From assembly GCA_036637375.1 (NCBI GenBank), contig JAVWMQ010000003.1, positions 10,598 to 74,597 on the forward strand: a stretch of 64,000 nucleotides of DNA, written 5' to 3'. Made by a program: the position numbers and the translations under genes. The DNA comes from JAVWMQ01 sp036637375. GTDB lineage: Bacteria; Bacillota; Clostridia; Peptostreptococcales; Anaerovoracaceae. The notes below the pieces were generated by a model that was not told the origin of the DNA, searched no databases, and saw only the letters and a list, made by a program, of their open reading frames with translations. Numbering within the stretch: the first letter of the stretch is position 1; each line of letters opens with the position of its first letter. This document shows positions 8,662-17,854 of the stretch, piece after piece.

Positions 8662-9135
8662 TTAAGCCTCCTCCCTTGCATATTCTGCAAGTTTTCTAGC
8701 ACAATACCCAATTGTATCAATGCAGTTTCTCCTACATTCATTACCATTTTCGTCTTTGTATACTGCAAGCATTTCCTTACAAATAACCGTTCCAAAATGT
8801 TCCTCCATCTCGTTAAACATTTCTTTGAATGGTACATAAATTGTTGCAAGATCCTTTGCTCTGCTTGCTGGTGTTCCTTCTTCCAAAGGTTTAGCTCTAC
8901 CTTTAACTGTTCCTAGCGCCATAACAGCACCAGTTACAGCTCCACATATATGCCTGCTTCTACCAATTCCACCGCCAAAACCTGTCGCCATACACATAAT
9001 TTCTTCTGGTAAATCTATCTCATTATTATCCAAAAAACTTTTTAGGACACTTTCAGCACAATTTAACCCCTGGCTGTGATAATTTCTCGCATCCATCTCT
9101 GTTTTTGTTATTATTTCCTTCATTTCACTATTCAT
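8662..9135 (-). CDS. C_GCAxxG_C_C family redox protein
   Basis: A 157-residue protein with Cys26 in NCAES, the diagnostic CGAVTGAV motif, then separated cysteines in VICKEM, NECRRNC and GYCARK. This is the Cys pattern of the C_GCAxxG_C_C family (PF09719), proposed to bind a metal or redox centre and usually found in anaerobes. The function is not established. It leads a two-gene operon with the M18 aminopeptidase, with a strong promoter (9169-9196) and a GGAGGAAAGAT site. Confidence 0.9.
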   Translation of the reverse strand: MNSEMKEIITKTEMDARNYHSQGLNCAESVLKSFLDNNEIDLPEEIMCMATGFGGGIGRSRHICGAVTGAVMALGTVKGRAKPLEEGTPASRAKDLATIYVPFKEMFNEMEEHFGTVICKEMLAVYKDENGNECRRNCIDTIGYCARKLAEYAREEA

Positions 9136-9168
9136 ATCTTTCCTCCATTATTTTTGGCTATCAATTTA

Positions 9169-9196
9169 ATTATACTATGGTAAAGTTTCTTGTCAA
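9169..9196 (-). promoter_or_regulatory. promoter of the C_GCAxxG_C_C / aminopeptidase operon
   Basis: Minus-strand TTGACA (9191-9196) and TATAAT (9169-9174), both perfect, with a 16-base spacer. The start codon follows about 35 bases downstream. Confidence 0.8.
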
Positions 9197-9276
9197 GAAA
9201 AGAGCCTATATCAACTCAATCTTCACACATCACACATTATTATCAAATTCCCTTGCCAAATTATAAACTTATATGG

Positions 9277-9305
9277 TTTACACCTATATAAAAATCCTTT
9301 ATAAT
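9277..9305 (+). promoter_or_regulatory. promoter of the nitroreductase gene
   Basis: TTTACA (9277-9282) and TATAAT (9300-9305) are separated by exactly 17 bases. AAGGAG at 9352-9357 and the ATG at 9366 follow. Confidence 0.8.
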
Positions 9306-9365
9306 TTAACTATATTACTTACATTAAAGCTATAACAAAATATTAGTTATCAAGGAGATATTTTT

Positions 9366-9908
9366 ATGGATACAATTAAATGTATTAAAGAAAGACGAAG
9401 CGTAAGAAAATTTAAGGAAATGGAAATTTCTAAAGATATTATTGAAGAAATAGTAGATGCATCTAGATACTCACCATCTTGGAAGAATACTCAAATAGTA
9501 AGATATTATGCTATTAATTCAGACAAAATCAAAGCTGAACTTGCTGAAAACTGTATTCTTGGTTTTGAGTTTAATGGCAAGACAATTAATAGAAGTAAAA
9601 CGTTAATGGTTATCACTACAGTAGATGGGATTTCAGGATTTGAAAAAGACGGCTCTTATTCAACTCCAAAAGAAGATAAATGGGAAATGTTTGATGCTGG
9701 AATTGCAACCCAGACATTTTGCCTAGCAGCAAAAGCTAAAGGTGTAGGAACTGTTATCCTTGGAATTTTTGATGATGAAAAAGTCAAAAAAGCAGTGGGT
9801 ATCAATGACAACGAAACTGTTGCAGCTTTAGTTGCCATGGGATACCCAGAAAATTTAAATGATGCTCCACCTCGTATGGAAGTATCAGATATATTAAGCT
9901 TTAGATAA
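9366..9908 (+). CDS. Nitroreductase family protein
   Basis: A 180-residue FMN-dependent nitroreductase-like oxidoreductase. The N-terminal IKERRSVRKFKEMEI supplies the FMN phosphate-binding Arg cluster, followed by the ASRYSPSWKNTQ active-site segment and the C-terminal LVAMGYPE motif. Members reduce nitro compounds, quinones or flavins with NAD(P)H; the substrate is not predictable. It is monocistronic with its own strong promoter and converges on lysA. Confidence 0.9.
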   Translation: MDTIKCIKERRSVRKFKEMEISKDIIEEIVDASRYSPSWKNTQIVRYYAINSDKIKAELAENCILGFEFNGKTINRSKTLMVITTVDGISGFEKDGSYSTPKEDKWEMFDAGIATQTFCLAAKAKGVGTVILGIFDDEKVKKAVGINDNETVAALVAMGYPENLNDAPPRMEVSDILSFR

Positions 9909-9911
9909 TTA

Positions 9912-9932
9912 AGAGAGTTAAAATAACTCTCT
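9912..9932. terminator. hairpin between nitroreductase and lysA
   Basis: A perfect inverted repeat AGAGAGTTA / TAACTCTCT with a 3-base loop overlaps the last codons and stop of lysA and sits 4 bases after the nitroreductase stop. There is no long T-run on either side, so termination is plausible but not certain. Confidence 0.5.
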
Positions 9933-11192
9933 CTCAATTAATTCTTCAAAAGTTTGACCTTTTACAATTTGTCTATGGTTACCGTTACTTGTCAAAACAA
10001 CGCCAGGTAACGGTATTTTATTGTAATTACTGCTCATAGAATAGCAATATGCCCCTGTAGCATATATTGCAAATAAATCTCCACGATTTGGCTGTTTAAC
10101 TTCAATATCTCTAAGAAGAATATCTCCCGATTCACAGCATTTACCACAAATAGTAACTTTTTCGATTTTTTCGCTATTACTATCAATATGGTACTCATAT
10201 GTTGAGCCATATAATGCAGGCCTAATGTTATCTGTCATACCTCCATTAACTGAAACGTACTTCCTAACACCTGGTATGTTTTTAATTGTACCTATGGTGT
10301 ATAAAGTTGTGCCAGCCTCCCCAACAATACTTCTGCCAGGTTCAATTACAACAGCAGGTCTAGTAGCACCCTTTGTTTCAAAGAATTCACTGATTAACTC
10401 CATAACAGGATCTAAGAAATAAGAATATGGTTTCACTAAATCTTCATCACCATAACGTATTCCAAAACCACCGCCAAGGTTTATTTCAGTAGGAATAAAT
10501 GAAAACTCTTCCATTACACCTTCAATTAGTTCAAGTAAAATTTTGGTTGCCATAATATGAGATTGATTATCATGTAACTGTGAACCCACATGGAAATGAA
10601 AACCAAGTAATTCAATATATGATGAATTAAGTGCCGCCTTAATTACCTCTTCAATAATACCATCAGAAAGAGGAACTCCAAATTTAGAGTCTATATTCCC
10701 TGTTGTAATATATTCATGGGTATGACTATCAACACCTGGGCTAAATCTAATTAAAATTTTTGTTGTTTTGCCCAATCTTTGGCATATTGATTCTATTAGG
10801 GAAATTTCATCAGTACCATCAACAATAATTCTAGAAACTCCATATTCAATTGCCATTTCTAGCTCTGCAATAGATTTATTATTTCCATTAAATTCTATTT
10901 TGTTTGGATCAAATTCAGCCTTAATAGCAGTATATAGTTCCCCGCCAGAAACAACATCAAGGCACATTCCTTCCCTCTCCATTATTTTACAAATTGCAAG
11001 AGTCAAAAATGCTTTACCAGCATATGCAGCTCTAACATTTTCGTATCTATTAATGAATTCATCTTTAATTTGTCTGCATTTTGAAGCTATATCTGTTTCT
11101 GACATTACCATTAAAGGTGTTCCATAGATTCTAGCCAATTCATTTGCTGAAGTTCCATCTATATATAAGTTTCCATTTCTAATTTCTCTCAT
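9918..11192 (-). CDS. lysA: Diaminopimelate decarboxylase
   Basis: LysA decarboxylates meso-diaminopimelate to L-lysine, the last step of the pathway. The 424-residue fold-III PLP enzyme has the Schiff-base Lys in AAYAGKAF (near residue 60), the glycine loop NLGGGFGIRYG and EPGRSIVGEAG. The dimer-partner CESGDILLRD contributes the active-site Cys-Glu. It is last in the dapA-dapB-ddh-lysA operon controlled by the upstream lysine riboswitch, 8 bases after ddh, with a TAGGAGGG site. Confidence 0.95.
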   Translation of the reverse strand: MREIRNGNLYIDGTSANELARIYGTPLMVMSETDIASKCRQIKDEFINRYENVRAAYAGKAFLTLAICKIMEREGMCLDVVSGGELYTAIKAEFDPNKIEFNGNNKSIAELEMAIEYGVSRIIVDGTDEISLIESICQRLGKTTKILIRFSPGVDSHTHEYITTGNIDSKFGVPLSDGIIEEVIKAALNSSYIELLGFHFHVGSQLHDNQSHIMATKILLELIEGVMEEFSFIPTEINLGGGFGIRYGDEDLVKPYSYFLDPVMELISEFFETKGATRPAVVIEPGRSIVGEAGTTLYTIGTIKNIPGVRKYVSVNGGMTDNIRPALYGSTYEYHIDSNSEKIEKVTICGKCCESGDILLRDIEVKQPNRGDLFAIYATGAYCYSMSSNYNKIPLPGVVLTSNGNHRQIVKGQTFEELIERELF

Positions 11193-11200
11193 AATCCCTC

Positions 11201-12187
11201 CTATAGTAGTTCTGCTCTAAGCTGACTTAAACTTCTGTCGCTAAGCATATATGGTGGTATTTCTAATACTGTTTTCGCCCCTGTTTGACCTTCTAATGCC
11301 ATTTTGAAACATGCTCTTGCGTAAGCAACCAAAACGCTTGATGTAAATTCAGGATTAGATTCAAGGTTAAGTGTAAATTCATAAATTTGATTTGTGTCAA
11401 CACCTGTTTTACCACTTCTAATAACGTTGCCACCATGAGGCATTCCTCTATGGTCTCTTTCAAATTCTTCAATACTTATGAAGTTAACTTCTGTATCGTA
11501 AGGTTCAAAATAGTTTGGCATTGTTACAATTTCTTCTCTAATAGTTTCAAGATTAGCATCATTTGCTGCCACTACGAAACATTGTCTCAAATGCTTTTCT
11601 CTCGGTGATAGATTTGGGTTTTGACCTGATCTAACTTGTTCAAAAGCTTCCTCAATTGGAATTGTATACTGTACAGCGTTCACAACACCATTAATTCTCC
11701 TAATTGCATCAGAGTGCCCCTGGCTAACGCCTTTACCCCAAAATGTATAAGTTTCACCCTTTGGTAACACTGATTCGCCAATTAATCTATTAATTGAGAA
11801 TAGTCCTGGATCCCAGCCTGCTGATATAATAGCTGTCTTTCCACTATATTTAGCAGCTTCATTTACCAAAGCGAAATGCTCTGGAATCATTCCATGATTG
11901 TCAAAACTATCTACTATATTGAAACTAGTTGCATATTCTGGACTTTGAACTACAAGGTCTGTTGCACTTCCACCGCAAAGAATAAGTACATCAATTTCGT
12001 CTTTCATAGCCACAAGTTCATTAATACTATATACTTTTGTATCTTCAAATACTGTATTAATTGTTGAAGCCTCTCTCCTAGTAAAAACGCCTCTAACAGT
12101 CATATCATTTGATTGAGCTACTGCCAGTTCAACCCCTCTACCTAAGTTACCATATCCACAAATTCCAATTCTAATTGTTCTATCCAT
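11201..12187 (-). CDS. ddh: meso-Diaminopimelate dehydrogenase
   Basis: Ddh makes meso-diaminopimelate in one NADPH- and ammonia-dependent step from tetrahydrodipicolinate, bypassing DapD/E/F or DapL. The 328-residue protein has an N-terminal Rossmann motif GICGYGNLGRG (residues 8-18), the FTRRE NADP-phosphate segment and the family motif SAGWDPGLFSINR. GKGVSQGHSDAIRRI and MPHGGNVIRSG are also conserved in characterised enzymes. It sits between dapB and lysA, making a four-step route from aspartate semialdehyde to lysine within one operon. Confidence 0.95.
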   Translation of the reverse strand: MDRTIRIGICGYGNLGRGVELAVAQSNDMTVRGVFTRREASTINTVFEDTKVYSINELVAMKDEIDVLILCGGSATDLVVQSPEYATSFNIVDSFDNHGMIPEHFALVNEAAKYSGKTAIISAGWDPGLFSINRLIGESVLPKGETYTFWGKGVSQGHSDAIRRINGVVNAVQYTIPIEEAFEQVRSGQNPNLSPREKHLRQCFVVAANDANLETIREEIVTMPNYFEPYDTEVNFISIEEFERDHRGMPHGGNVIRSGKTGVDTNQIYEFTLNLESNPEFTSSVLVAYARACFKMALEGQTGAKTVLEIPPYMLSDRSLSQLRAELL

Positions 12188-12188
12188 T

Positions 12189-12893
12189 CTATATTCCTCC
12201 GTTATCTAAACTAATTACATCTTCCATATTGTATAATCCAGGTTTCTGGCCTAGCAAAAATCTCGCCCCATCAATTGCTCCTTTTGCAAAGATATTCCTT
12301 GAATACGCTGTGTGTTTAATTTCTATTACTTCATCAAGTCCTGCAAAAATTACTGTATGCTCGCCTGGAATTGTTCCACCTCTAACTGCATGAAATCCCA
12401 TTTCATTTGGACTGTATTCCAAATTATTTCCACTTCTGCCATAGACATATTCTTTCTTCGTTTTGCACCCTGCATTAATATTGTCACCAAGCAATAATGC
12501 TGTTCCACTTGGTGCATCCTTTTTTTGATTATGATGTTTTTCTATAATTTCAATATTATATCCGTCTTCTAAAGGTTTCACCATTTCTCTCAAAACTTTT
12601 GCTATTAAATTTATTCCAAGTGACATATTTGCTGAATTTAGCACCGGAATCATTTCTGATGCTTCTCTAATCATTTCATGATGATAAGACTCTAATCCTG
12701 TTGTCGCAATTACTACTGGAACTTTAAGCTCAGTTGCCCTTTTAATTACTGCCTCTACATTGCTGTGGTGGCTAAAATCTATAATTACATCTGGGTTATC
12801 CAAAACAATGTTAATATCATCAATATCACTTGCCAAAGTTTCAATTGCTCTACCCATTTTGCCATTTCTACCACTTAATTCTATATTAATCAT
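12189..12893 (-). CDS. dapB: 4-hydroxy-tetrahydrodipicolinate reductase (short form)
   Basis: DapB reduces the DapA product to tetrahydrodipicolinate. The 234-residue protein has the Rossmann loop SGRNGKMGRA (about 8-17), the catalytic block EKHHNQKKDAPSGTALLLGD and a C-terminal GGTIPGEHTVIF. It is clearly shorter than the 265-273 residues of E. coli or Bacillus DapB. Only about 25 residues separate the glycine loop from DVIIDFSHHSN, so the second beta-alpha unit of the nucleotide domain is mostly missing. The ATG at 12893 follows AGGAGGAAAA; the frame extends upstream to 12920 but that start has no binding site. Confidence 0.92.
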   Translation of the reverse strand: MINIELSGRNGKMGRAIETLASDIDDINIVLDNPDVIIDFSHHSNVEAVIKRATELKVPVVIATTGLESYHHEMIREASEMIPVLNSANMSLGINLIAKVLREMVKPLEDGYNIEIIEKHHNQKKDAPSGTALLLGDNINAGCKTKKEYVYGRSGNNLEYSPNEMGFHAVRGGTIPGEHTVIFAGLDEVIEIKHTAYSRNIFAKGAIDGARFLLGQKPGLYNMEDVISLDNGGI

Positions 12894-12904
12894 TTTTCCT
12901 CCTG

Positions 12905-13786
12905 CTATATTAATCCACAACTTGTCATTTCTACTCTAATCTCATCTATTAATGCTTGCTCTGGTGGGCAAAGTGGTAGTCTATAATTAAGTTCACTTCT
13001 ATCCATTAGATTTAAAGCTGCTTTAACTGGAATTGGATTTACATCTACGAACATTAAATCAATTAACGGCTTCATTGTAAGCTGTAATTCCCTTGCTCTG
13101 TTTAAATCTCCCTCCAAAAATGCTCTTGACATTTCCACTGAAGCACTAGGAGCAATATTAGAAATAACTGAGATATATCCAACTCCGCCAAGTGCCATTG
13201 TTGGGACAACCATATCATCATTACCAGAATAAACTGCAAAGTCATCTGGCACAATTCTAAGGATTTCAGCTACTTGTGAAATATCACCGCTTGCTTCTTT
13301 TAGCCCTACAATATTAGGGTGGTTCGCAAGGATTCTAACTGTTTCCGGCTCTATATTAACTCCTGTTCTACCTTTTACTGAATATAAAATGCATGGTATA
13401 GTAACAGCCTGTGCAGTAGCAGTGAAATGCTCAATCAAACCATTTTGTGAACATTTGTTATAGTATGGTGTGATAAGTAATAGCCCATCAGCACCAACTT
13501 CTTCTGCCTTTTTTGCTAGCTCTATTCCATGCAACGTATCATTGCTACCTGCCCCTGCAATAACTGGAACTCTTCCATTTACAGTTTCAACGCAATATCT
13601 TATTACTTCAATTTGTTCAAGATCTGTCATAGTTGATGCCTCTCCTGTTGTTCCACAAACAATAATAGCATCAATTCCTTCATTAATTTGCCAATTAATA
13701 TTTCTACCAAAAGTGGTAAAATCTACAGTTCCATCTTCATTAAACGGTGTTACGATTGCTGTCCCGCAGCCTCTAAAAATTGTCAT
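12905..13786 (-). CDS. dapA: 4-hydroxy-tetrahydrodipicolinate synthase
   Basis: DapA condenses pyruvate with aspartate semialdehyde, the committing step to lysine and diaminopimelate. The start at 13786 (MTIFRGCGTAIVTPF) gives 293 residues, the standard length, with GGAGGAAGAG just upstream. The frame stays open 39 codons further, but that part is untranslated leader. Key motifs are GTTGEASTM, the Tyr in LYSVKGRTGVN, and the Schiff-base Lys in IVGLKEASGD. It is the first gene of the operon behind the lysine riboswitch and terminator. Confidence 0.95.
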   Translation of the reverse strand: MTIFRGCGTAIVTPFNEDGTVDFTTFGRNINWQINEGIDAIIVCGTTGEASTMTDLEQIEVIRYCVETVNGRVPVIAGAGSNDTLHGIELAKKAEEVGADGLLLITPYYNKCSQNGLIEHFTATAQAVTIPCILYSVKGRTGVNIEPETVRILANHPNIVGLKEASGDISQVAEILRIVPDDFAVYSGNDDMVVPTMALGGVGYISVISNIAPSASVEMSRAFLEGDLNRARELQLTMKPLIDLMFVDVNPIPVKAALNLMDRSELNYRLPLCPPEQALIDEIRVEMTSCGLI

Positions 13787-13881
13787 TTTCTCTTCCTCCA
13801 TGTTTACTTTCATTAACTTTTGCAAGCAAATATAAACCATATAATTATGATTTTCTTGCAATTTCAAATACAAATTTATTT

Positions 13882-13918
13882 GAAAAAATAAAAATAGTTG
13901 CATCTATCGATGCAACTA
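13882..13918 (-). terminator. riboswitch expression-platform terminator before dapA
   Basis: On the minus strand a 10-bp perfect stem (TAGTTGCATC... GATGCAACTA, 13895-13918) is followed by TTTTTATTTTTT. It lies between the lysine aptamer and dapA, so it is the likely premature-termination switch. Confidence 0.8.
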
Positions 13919-13941
13919 AAACATAGAGTCATAATTGTCAT

Positions 13942-14105
13942 CGACAGCACCTCTGATGAGTATTCCCACCAGGAGTCCAAGATATATTCTACCTTGTCCC
14001 AGAATTGCCTTGCGCCCAAGAACAACCTTCGGCGAAATCTCCTTTCCTCAAACTCACTGGCTGCCGCCTAATTTAAGTACTGATATCATTCGCTCCTCTA
14101 TCAAC
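13942..14105 (-). ncRNA. Lysine riboswitch (L box)
   Basis: The minus strand reads GATAGAGGAGCGA near 14105, then AGTA, GGAAAGGAG, CGCCGAAG, CTCCTGGTGGG and finally GGTGCTGTC near 13943. These are the conserved L-box blocks in the right order. The ends GATAG and CTGTC pair to close P1. It precedes dapA, and an intrinsic terminator follows within about 25 bases, so lysine binding should favour termination. Confidence 0.88.
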
Positions 14106-14114
14106 TTGTTTGTT

Positions 14115-14143
14115 ATTATACATAAAGTTTTATGTATTGTCAA
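14115..14143 (-). promoter_or_regulatory. promoter of the dapA operon
   Basis: Perfect minus-strand TTGACA (14138-14143) and TATAAT (14115-14120) with a 17-base spacer, placing the transcript start just upstream of the riboswitch P1 stem. Confidence 0.88.
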
Positions 14144-14239
14144 CAACAAATACCTATTTTTTTCGCTTTTTTTGTTTTTTGTCCACAATTTTTGTCATCA
14201 ATCCCCTTAACCTATTGTAATTCAAACATTTTAGGGTAC

Positions 14240-14277
14240 AAAAAAACATAGATATTTTACATTATATCCATGCTTTT
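14240..14277 (-). terminator. terminator of the fatty-acid synthesis operon
   Basis: A minus-strand hairpin with stem CATGGATAT / ATATCTATG (one G-U pair) is followed by TTTTTTT, about 20 bases beyond the MarR-family gene stop. Confidence 0.75.
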
Positions 14278-14296
14278 TTACATTCTGATTAACGAT

Positions 14297-14740
14297 TTAG
14301 TTCTTGCCATATTCTCTAAAGAACACTATTAAGCTCTTTAATGATTTAGTTAAAACCAATGTTTCATCCTCATTAAGGTGCTTTAATACTGACTCTACCA
14401 TCTGCTTGTGAAACTCCTCATGATGTTCGTGTGCTTTAACGCCTTTATCTGTAAGTTTAACATTTACAACACGCCTATCAATATCACTTCTCGCTCTGAC
14501 AACATAACCTTTTTTAACTAAACTATTCATAGCAATAGTAAGAGAACCAACTGTAATATTTAGCTTGCGGGCTATTGATGTCATCTTATCTCCGCTACCA
14601 ATTCCTACTGCCTCAATTACATGCATGTCGTTGTTACTAATGTCACTAAACTCTTCTGTAATTATTGCCTTTTCTTCAAGTTCCCAAATTTCATTAAATA
14701 GGTTAACCAAAACGTCATTTATCGTTTCAAAACTGCTCAT
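14297..14740 (-). CDS. MarR-family (FabT-like) transcriptional regulator
   Basis: A 147-residue winged-helix protein; the start at 14740 (MSSFETIND) follows AAGGAGAGG. The HTH region MTSIARKLNITVGSLTIAMNSL and the wing with RARSDIDRRVVNVKLTDKG are clear MarR features. MarR proteins in fatty-acid operons of Firmicutes (FabT) repress fab genes when acyl-ACP accumulates. Here the gene is the last of the fab/acc operon rather than the first as in streptococci. A palindrome TTTGA-CTA-TCAAA at the fabH promoter is a plausible target. The FabT role is inferred from context. Confidence 0.87.
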   Translation of the reverse strand: MSSFETINDVLVNLFNEIWELEEKAIITEEFSDISNNDMHVIEAVGIGSGDKMTSIARKLNITVGSLTIAMNSLVKKGYVVRARSDIDRRVVNVKLTDKGVKAHEHHEEFHKQMVESVLKHLNEDETLVLTKSLKSLIVFFREYGKN

Positions 14741-14801
14741 CCAAACCTCTCCTTTGCTTTTACAAAACAATTATAACCTATTTTTTTATTAAATCAAAGG
14801 G

Positions 14802-16511
14802 TTACATTTTCATAAATCTATCAAATCTAGTGCTAACTATTTCTTCTTTGCTTAATTTTTCATATTTAATCAAGAATTCCATAATTTTTTTGGTCATAAT
14901 TTTATTTACATTTTTCATTTTTTCTCTAGTAAAATTCTCTGGCTCCATTATTATGTCTTCAATAATTGAAAGTTCTTTTAAGTCTTTTGCTGTAAGTTTC
15001 ATTACTTCTGCAGCTTTTTCAGCTTTTTTGCCATCTTTCCATAATATACTTGCATATCCTTCTGGTGACAAAATTGAATATATAGAATTCTCAAGCATAT
15101 AGACTTCGTTAGCAACAGCCATTGCTAAAGCGCCACCGCTACCTGCTTCACCAATTACAATTGTTAAAACTGGTACAGTCAAATCCGACATCTCATATAG
15201 ATTTCTTGCAATAGCTTCACCCTGACCATGCTCCTCAGCACTGATTCCGCAATATGCACCTGGTGTATCTACTAAACAAATTATCGGCCTGCCAAATTTT
15301 TCTGCTTCCTTCATTAGCCTTAATGATTTCCTGTATCCCTCTGGAGATGGCATACCAAAGTTTCTGTAAATGTTTTCTTCAGTATCTCGACCTTTTGCCT
15401 GTGCTACTACAGTTACTGGCTTGCCTGCAAACCTGCAAATTCCACCTATGATTGCCTTATCATCGCCACCATATCTATCTCCATGAAATTCTACAAAATC
15501 AGTAAAAATCCCCTCAATATAGTCTGTAGCACAAGGTCTATTATTTGCCCTTGAAAGCTTAACAATCTCCCAAGGTGTTTTTTCTTTTTTCACTTCTTCA
15601 TTTTTCTTAAATAGTTTTTTAATGAAGTCAGGTGATCCACCTTCCTTTTTTGCCTTAACATTCTTGTTTATATGAAGTTCTAAGATATTATCCAAGGTTT
15701 CTTTTAACTTATTTCTTTCAACTATCTTATCAACAAAGCCTTTTTCCAGCAAGAATTCTGATCGTTGAAAGCCTTCTGGTAGTTTTTCACCAATTGTTTG
15801 TTCTATTACTCTTGGCCCTGCAAATCCAATTAATGCCTTTGGCTCTGCTAAAATAATATCTCCAAGCATAGCAAAACTTGCAGTAACACCTCCTGTAGTT
15901 GGATCTGTTAAAACTGAAATGTACAAAAGCCCTGCCTCATTATATTTCTTTAATGCTGCTGAGGTTTTGGCCATTTGCATTAAGGATACAATACCTTCCT
16001 GCATTCTTGCTCCACCTGATGCCGCTACAATTATCAATGGCAGTTTCTGTTTCATTGCTCTTGTTATTGTTCTTGTTAGATGCTCTCCAACATAATAACC
16101 CATACTTGCCATCATAAAGCTGCTGTCACATACTGCAATGGCAACCTTAGTTTTACCAATCATACCTGAACCTGAAATTACAGCCTCATCCATGCCTGTT
16201 TTCTTTTGATTTTCTTTTACCTTTTCTTCATAACCTTCAATACCTAGTGGATTTCCTGCTTTTATATTAAAGCCCCACTTCTCAAATGAATCTTTTTCAA
16301 GTATCATTTTTAGTCTGTTTTCGGCATTTAAAGGTAGATTTCCTTTACACTTTGTACAGATATTAAAGTTCTTTGCCAGATCCTTTTGTGATACCATTGC
16401 CCCACATTTAGAACATTTAACAAACAGCCCTTCTGGAACTTCTGGCTTCTCCATCAATGCTTCTGAAACTTTTCTTTTACTAGTCTTTTTGAATAAATTT
16501 TTCAAATCCAT
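14802..16511 (-). CDS. accDA: Fused acetyl-CoA carboxylase carboxyltransferase (AccD-AccA)
   Basis: Transfers the carboxyl group from biotin to acetyl-CoA, making malonyl-CoA. In one 569-residue chain, residues 1-290 are the beta subunit with its zinc ribbon (Cys33, Cys36, Cys52, Cys55), SGGARMQEG and PTTGGVTASFAMLGD. From about 308 the alpha subunit follows with TPWEIVKLSR, FHGDRYGGDDKAI, GRDTEENIYRNFGM and EAGSGGALAMA. The alpha part lacks the usual N-terminal helical region of free AccA. Most bacteria encode two separate proteins, so this is a true gene fusion; the reading frame runs through without a stop. Confidence 0.95.
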   Translation of the reverse strand: MDLKNLFKKTSKRKVSEALMEKPEVPEGLFVKCSKCGAMVSQKDLAKNFNICTKCKGNLPLNAENRLKMILEKDSFEKWGFNIKAGNPLGIEGYEEKVKENQKKTGMDEAVISGSGMIGKTKVAIAVCDSSFMMASMGYYVGEHLTRTITRAMKQKLPLIIVAASGGARMQEGIVSLMQMAKTSAALKKYNEAGLLYISVLTDPTTGGVTASFAMLGDIILAEPKALIGFAGPRVIEQTIGEKLPEGFQRSEFLLEKGFVDKIVERNKLKETLDNILELHINKNVKAKKEGGSPDFIKKLFKKNEEVKKEKTPWEIVKLSRANNRPCATDYIEGIFTDFVEFHGDRYGGDDKAIIGGICRFAGKPVTVVAQAKGRDTEENIYRNFGMPSPEGYRKSLRLMKEAEKFGRPIICLVDTPGAYCGISAEEHGQGEAIARNLYEMSDLTVPVLTIVIGEAGSGGALAMAVANEVYMLENSIYSILSPEGYASILWKDGKKAEKAAEVMKLTAKDLKELSIIEDIIMEPENFTREKMKNVNKIMTKKIMEFLIKYEKLSKEEIVSTRFDRFMKM

Positions 16512-16519
16512 TTAATCAC

Positions 16520-17854
16520 CTACATTTCTTCAACAAAGTCAATATTAATATCGCCCTTTTTAAATCTTGGGTGATTGATAATTTCATGTTGAAAACCAAT
16601 TGTAGTATCAACTCCTGTGATAATTAATTCTCCAAGAGCACTATTCATCTTATAAATTGCCTCTTTACGGTTTTTGCCATGAACTATTAATTTTGCAATC
16701 ATTGAATCATAATACGGTGGAATTACATATCCACAATAAACTCCCGAGTCAACTCTAATTCCATTTCCTCCTGGGAAATGTAAATTTGTTATTTCTCCTG
16801 GGCATGGTCTAAAACCTTCCTGAGTGTTTTCAGCATTGATCCTACACTCAATGGCATGACCTCTAAATTCAACTTCATCTTGGCTAATACCAAGTTCTAA
16901 ACCTTCTGCTATTTGAATTTGTTTTTTTACAATATCAATTCCCGTTATCATCTCAGTTACAGGGTGCTCAACTTGGATTCTCGTATTCATTTCCATAAAG
17001 TAAAAATCATTGTTTTGATCAAGTAAAAATTCAATAGTTCCAACGCTTGTATATCCTGCTGCTTTACCAGCTTTGACAGCGACTTCCCCTATCCTTTTTC
17101 GCATCTCGTCATTTATAACACTAGATGGGGCTTCTTCTAGGAGTTTTTGATGATTTCTCTGAATTGAACATTCTCTTTCACCTAGATGAATAACATTCCC
17201 ATAATTATCTGCAATAATTTGTACTTCTATATGTCTTGGACTTTTAATAAATTTCTCAATATACATGCGATTATCATTAAAAGCCATTTCTGTCTCTTTT
17301 TGTGCTTTTGCAAATGCAACATCAAACTCGGCTATAGTATTTGCTATTCTCATTCCCTTGCCACCACCGCCAAGTGCGGCTTTAATAATTACAGGAAATC
17401 CGATTTTTTCGCTGATTTTTTTGCCTTCGACGACATCTGTAATTGCTATATCACCACCTGGTATGACTGGAACGCCTGCCTCTTTCATAGTATTTTTTGC
17501 AATAGATTTGTTGCCTAACTTCTCAATTACTTCCCAGCTTGGCCCAATAAAAGTTATATTACATTCCTTACAAAGTTCTGCAAACCTACTATTCTCTGAC
17601 AAGAAGCCAAATCCAGGGTGAATAGCATCTGCACCCTTATTAATTGTCGCACTAATAATTCTCTCCATATTTAGATAGCTATCACTTGACTGTGCAGCAC
17701 CAATACAAATTGATTCATCTGCAAGCTGAGTGTGAAGAGAATCTGCATCTGCCTCTGAATATACAGCAACTGTTTCTATTCCAAGCTCTCTGCATGCACG
17801 AATTATTCGTACAGCTATTTCCCCTCTATTTGCAATTAATATCTTTCTTATCAT
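16520..17854 (-). CDS. accC: Biotin carboxylase subunit of acetyl-CoA carboxylase
   Basis: AccC carboxylates the biotin on AccB using ATP and bicarbonate. The 444-residue ATP-grasp protein begins [18 protein letters not shown], has the glycine loop [10 protein letters not shown], and the catalytic block [16 protein letters not shown]. The ATG at 17854 is preferred over 17896 because it matches the family N-terminus and follows GGGTGA. It overlaps the end of fabZ by 29 bases, implying coupled translation. Confidence 0.95.
   Translation of the reverse strand: MIRKILIANRGEIAVRIIRACRELGIETVAVYSEADADSLHTQLADESICIGAAQSSDSYLNMERIISATINKGADAIHPGFGFLSENSRFAELCKECNITFIGPSWEVIEKLGNKSIAKNTMKEAGVPVIPGGDIAITDVVEGKKISEKIGFPVIIKAALGGGGKGMRIANTIAEFDVAFAKAQKETEMAFNDNRMYIEKFIKSPRHIEVQIIADNYGNVIHLGERECSIQRNHQKLLEEAPSSVINDEMRKRIGEVAVKAGKAAGYTSVGTIEFLLDQNNDFYFMEMNTRIQVEHPVTEMITGIDIVKKQIQIAEGLELGISQDEVEFRGHAIECRINAENTQEGFRPCPGEITNLHFPGGNGIRVDSGVYCGYVIPPYYDSMIAKLIVHGKNRKEAIYKMNSALGELIITGVDTTIGFQHEIINHPRFKKGDINIDFVEEM

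Noticed and set aside
13935..14210. 91-codon plus-strand open frame opposite the dapA leader
   Set aside because: The interval is the lysine riboswitch and dapA promoter on the minus strand; the frame has no ribosome binding site.
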